The notes under the pieces are model-generated. The model did no database searches. It saw only the letters and a list, made by a program, of their open reading frames with translations, and was not told the origin of the DNA. Source: JABDLF01 sp041609715 (GTDB taxonomy: Bacteria; Pseudomonadota; Gammaproteobacteria; Steroidobacterales; JABDLF01). From it: DNA of 7,414 nt. Each line of letters opens with the position of its first letter. The stretch's first letter is position 1. Shown here piece by piece: positions 5,819 to 7,414 of this stretch. The stretch lies in assembly GCA_041609715.1 (NCBI GenBank), contig JBFIQI010000112.1:1-7414 (forward strand). The letters are read 5' to 3'. Position numbers and translations under genes: made by a program.

Positions 5819-6787
5819 ATGAACTCATTAAGTCGCACCATTTGTGTTCTTGGCGGTACCGGCTTTGTCGGCCGCCACCTGTGCGCGCGGCTCGCTCAGG
5901 ACGGCCACGTCGTCAGGGTGCTGACTCGCTACCGCGAACCGCACAAAAGCCTGCTGGTCCTGCCAACGGTAGAACTCATACAGGGCAATGTGCACGATTA
6001 TGAATTTCTGGAACAGGCCGTCGAAGGATGCCATTCCGTCATCAACCTGGTTGGCATACTCAACGAGAAAGGCCGTAGCGGAAAAGGCTTTACCGAAGCA
6101 CATGTAGAGCTGACCAGAAAGGTGGTCCGGGCCTGCAAGGAATCCGGCATCCAGCGACTTTTACAGATGAGCGCTCTTAAGGCAGACGCGGAAAATGGTC
6201 CGTCCCACTACCTGCGCAGCAAGGGTCAGGCAGAAGCTGTGATAAGGATTGAAGCGGATCCCGGTTTGCGCGCCACCATCCTGCAACCTTCCATCATATT
6301 CGGCGCTGAGGATTCATTTATTAATCGCTTTGCCGGGATGCTGCGCATACCCAACTACTTTTTTATCCTGCCGAGCCCCAATGCGCGCTTCGCGCCGGTC
6401 TTCGTTGAAGACGTCGTGGAAGCCTTTGTGCGCGCTTTGGAAAACCGCGCCACCTGGGGGAAAACACTGCAGCTTTGCGGCCCGAAGGTTGTCTCTATGC
6501 GAGAGCTCATCGTCTACGTCGCGAAGGTCATGGGCCTTAGACGAAAGATTATTGGCCTGGGAGATGGCCTGTCACGCATGCTTGCCAGGTTCCTTGAGTT
6601 CGTCCCTGGCAAACCCATGTCCATGGACAACTACCTGTCACTCAAAGTACATAACATCTGCGACTCCAACGGCCTTGCAAGCCTGGGCATCGAGCCAACC
6701 TCCATGGAGGCCGTGGTGCCCACTTATCTCACCAATCAGAACCAGCGCACGCGCTTGTCTGAAATTCGCCGTCACGCGCGCTCCTGA
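5819..6787 (+). CDS. NAD(P)-binding epimerase/dehydratase-fold protein, complex I NDUFA9-like
   Basis: A 322-residue atypical short-chain dehydrogenase. The Rossmann nucleotide-binding loop GGTGFVG is at 12-18. Ser118 (MSAL), Tyr131 and Lys135 (YLRSK) fit the S-Y-x3-K catalytic pattern, and QPSIIFG (156-162) is the family's conserved R/QPSxxFG block. It resembles the bacterial relatives of mitochondrial complex I subunit NDUFA9, whose reaction in bacteria is not settled; a role in quinone or sugar metabolism cannot be read from the sequence. The ATG at 5819 is chosen because the glycine-rich motif then sits at the usual distance and GGAAG lies at 5810-5814, although with a short 4-base spacer; the TTG at 5768 would add 17 unconserved residues. 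It lies 64 bp behind slt with no terminator between. Its last 16 bases overlap the 3' end of the minus-strand aminopeptidase gene. Confidence 0.92.
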   Translation: MNSLSRTICVLGGTGFVGRHLCARLAQDGHVVRVLTRYREPHKSLLVLPTVELIQGNVHDYEFLEQAVEGCHSVINLVGILNEKGRSGKGFTEAHVELTRKVVRACKESGIQRLLQMSALKADAENGPSHYLRSKGQAEAVIRIEADPGLRATILQPSIIFGAEDSFINRFAGMLRIPNYFFILPSPNARFAPVFVEDVVEAFVRALENRATWGKTLQLCGPKVVSMRELIVYVAKVMGLRRKIIGLGDGLSRMLARFLEFVPGKPMSMDNYLSLKVHNICDSNGLASLGIEPTSMEAVVPTYLTNQNQRTRLSEIRRHARS

Positions 6788-7414
6788 AGCTGCATGGCCC
6801 GGCAGCCTCCGGGCGCGCTCGCTGGCTCCAGCTTTCGCAACGCCTGTGCGCGCTTTTCGGCCGGCAATCTGCCAAGCACTTCGGCCATTTCATAAAAGCT
6901 ATTCAGCTCGCCACCGGCACGTGCCAGCATCGCCCTGAATGCCGGTACCCATATCTGGTACGCGCCCGCCGCGACAAGATGCGCATTATTCAGTGATTGC
7001 CCGAACCAGGCTTCGTAGGCCACGCTTATTGCGCCGTCGCTCACAGCTTGCCGATATACCTGGATCAGACGGTCAAACACCGCCATTTTTTCCACACGCA
7101 GCGCTGCCGGATCGCCGCCGGATTCATAAAGAGATTGCAGGCTGTCGCGCGCTGCAGAAATCAATGCGCTGAAGCACTGCTGGTCTTCGCGGCGCGCCTC
7201 GTAACCGGCAAGGTCTTCCTGGCTATGCTGCATCAGCCAGCGGCGCATGCTCTCTTCTTCCACGACACTTGCAAAAGACTCGTTGAACGGGGTATCCCCT
7301 TTGACGTAGAAAAGCTGGTGTGCCAACTCGTGAAAAATAATGGCAAGCAACTGCACGTCATCCCAGTGCAGCATGGTGTTCAGCACCGGATCATCGAAAA
7401 AACCCAGTGTCGAA
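6772..7414 (-). CDS. Predicted zinc aminopeptidase (PF10023-like), 5' end outside the window
   Basis: The reading frame is open through the right edge, so the N-terminal part is missing; about 213 residues are visible. The visible part begins STLGFFDDPVLNTML, and carries the zinc motif HELAHQ (His codon at 7330-7332), followed 12 residues after the second His by the Glu of NESFA (codon 7279-7281), a likely third zinc ligand. This order, with the preceding FDDP block, matches the family of predicted aminopeptidases annotated from Pfam PF10023 (DUF2265). Members are around 350 residues, often with a signal or lipoprotein peptide, so roughly 130-150 residues should lie beyond the window. A GTG at 7386 is not the true start, because family-conserved residues precede it. 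It converges on the dehydrogenase-fold gene, overlapping it by 16 bp, with no terminator visible. Substrate is unknown. Confidence 0.88.
   Translation of the reverse strand, partial: STLGFFDDPVLNTMLHWDDVQLLAIIFHELAHQLFYVKGDTPFNESFASVVEEESMRRWLMQHSQEDLAGYEARREDQQCFSALISAARDSLQSLYESGGDPAALRVEKMAVFDRLIQVYRQAVSDGAISVAYEAWFGQSLNNAHLVAAGAYQIWVPAFRAMLARAGGELNSFYEMAEVLGRLPAEKRAQALRKLEPASAPGGCRAMQLQERA

Noticed and set aside
5161..5841. Minus-strand open frame of 226 codons opposite the slt catalytic domain
   Set aside because: The plus strand here encodes all three conserved motifs of the transglycosylase; the antisense frame shows no domain.

Overview
This is a GC-rich (roughly 60% by eye), densely coded chromosomal segment from what looks like a gammaproteobacterium. 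The pointers are a Slt70-type soluble lytic transglycosylase followed by an NDUFA9-like NAD(P)-binding protein, a DegP/MucD-type periplasmic protease, an outer-membrane beta-barrel protein ending in Phe, and promoter-like sequences resembling sigma-32 and sigma-E sites. This placement rests on gene types and arrangement; no genus can be read from the sequence. There is no sign of phage, IS element, CRISPR array, tRNA or rRNA.

Layout. Bases 1-133 are a leader region holding a sigma-32-like -35 element and a perfect 10-bp inverted repeat whose right arm covers part of the ribosome binding site of the next gene. An Hsp20 small heat-shock protein (134-580, +) is followed by a 159-bp gap with a strong GC-rich hairpin, a sigma-E-like promoter candidate and a second hairpin. 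Then come a DegP/HtrA protease (740-2197, +) and a strong bidirectional terminator (2220-2250). On the minus strand are a small outer-membrane beta-barrel protein (2250-2735) and, upstream of it in transcription, a TauE/SafE-family permease (2815-3615). A divergent intergenic region leads to slt (3781-5754, +) and an NDUFA9-like epimerase/dehydratase-fold protein (5819-6787, +). A predicted metallo-aminopeptidase (6772-7414, -) overlaps the latter tail to tail and runs off the right edge.

How they fit together. Hsp20 and DegP form a protein-quality-control pair, cytoplasmic and periplasmic, and each has its own candidate stress-type control region rather than one shared promoter. Slt turns over peptidoglycan in the periplasm; the dehydrogenase-fold gene behind it is probably co-transcribed. 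The beta-barrel protein and permease are envelope proteins without a clear shared task.

I see no convincing novel multi-gene system. The most interesting material is regulatory: the possible RNA thermometer or alternative-sigma control of hsp20, the possible sigma-E promoter of degP, and a terminator-like hairpin in front of slt. The genes themselves belong to known families, except the beta-barrel protein, whose function I cannot name.
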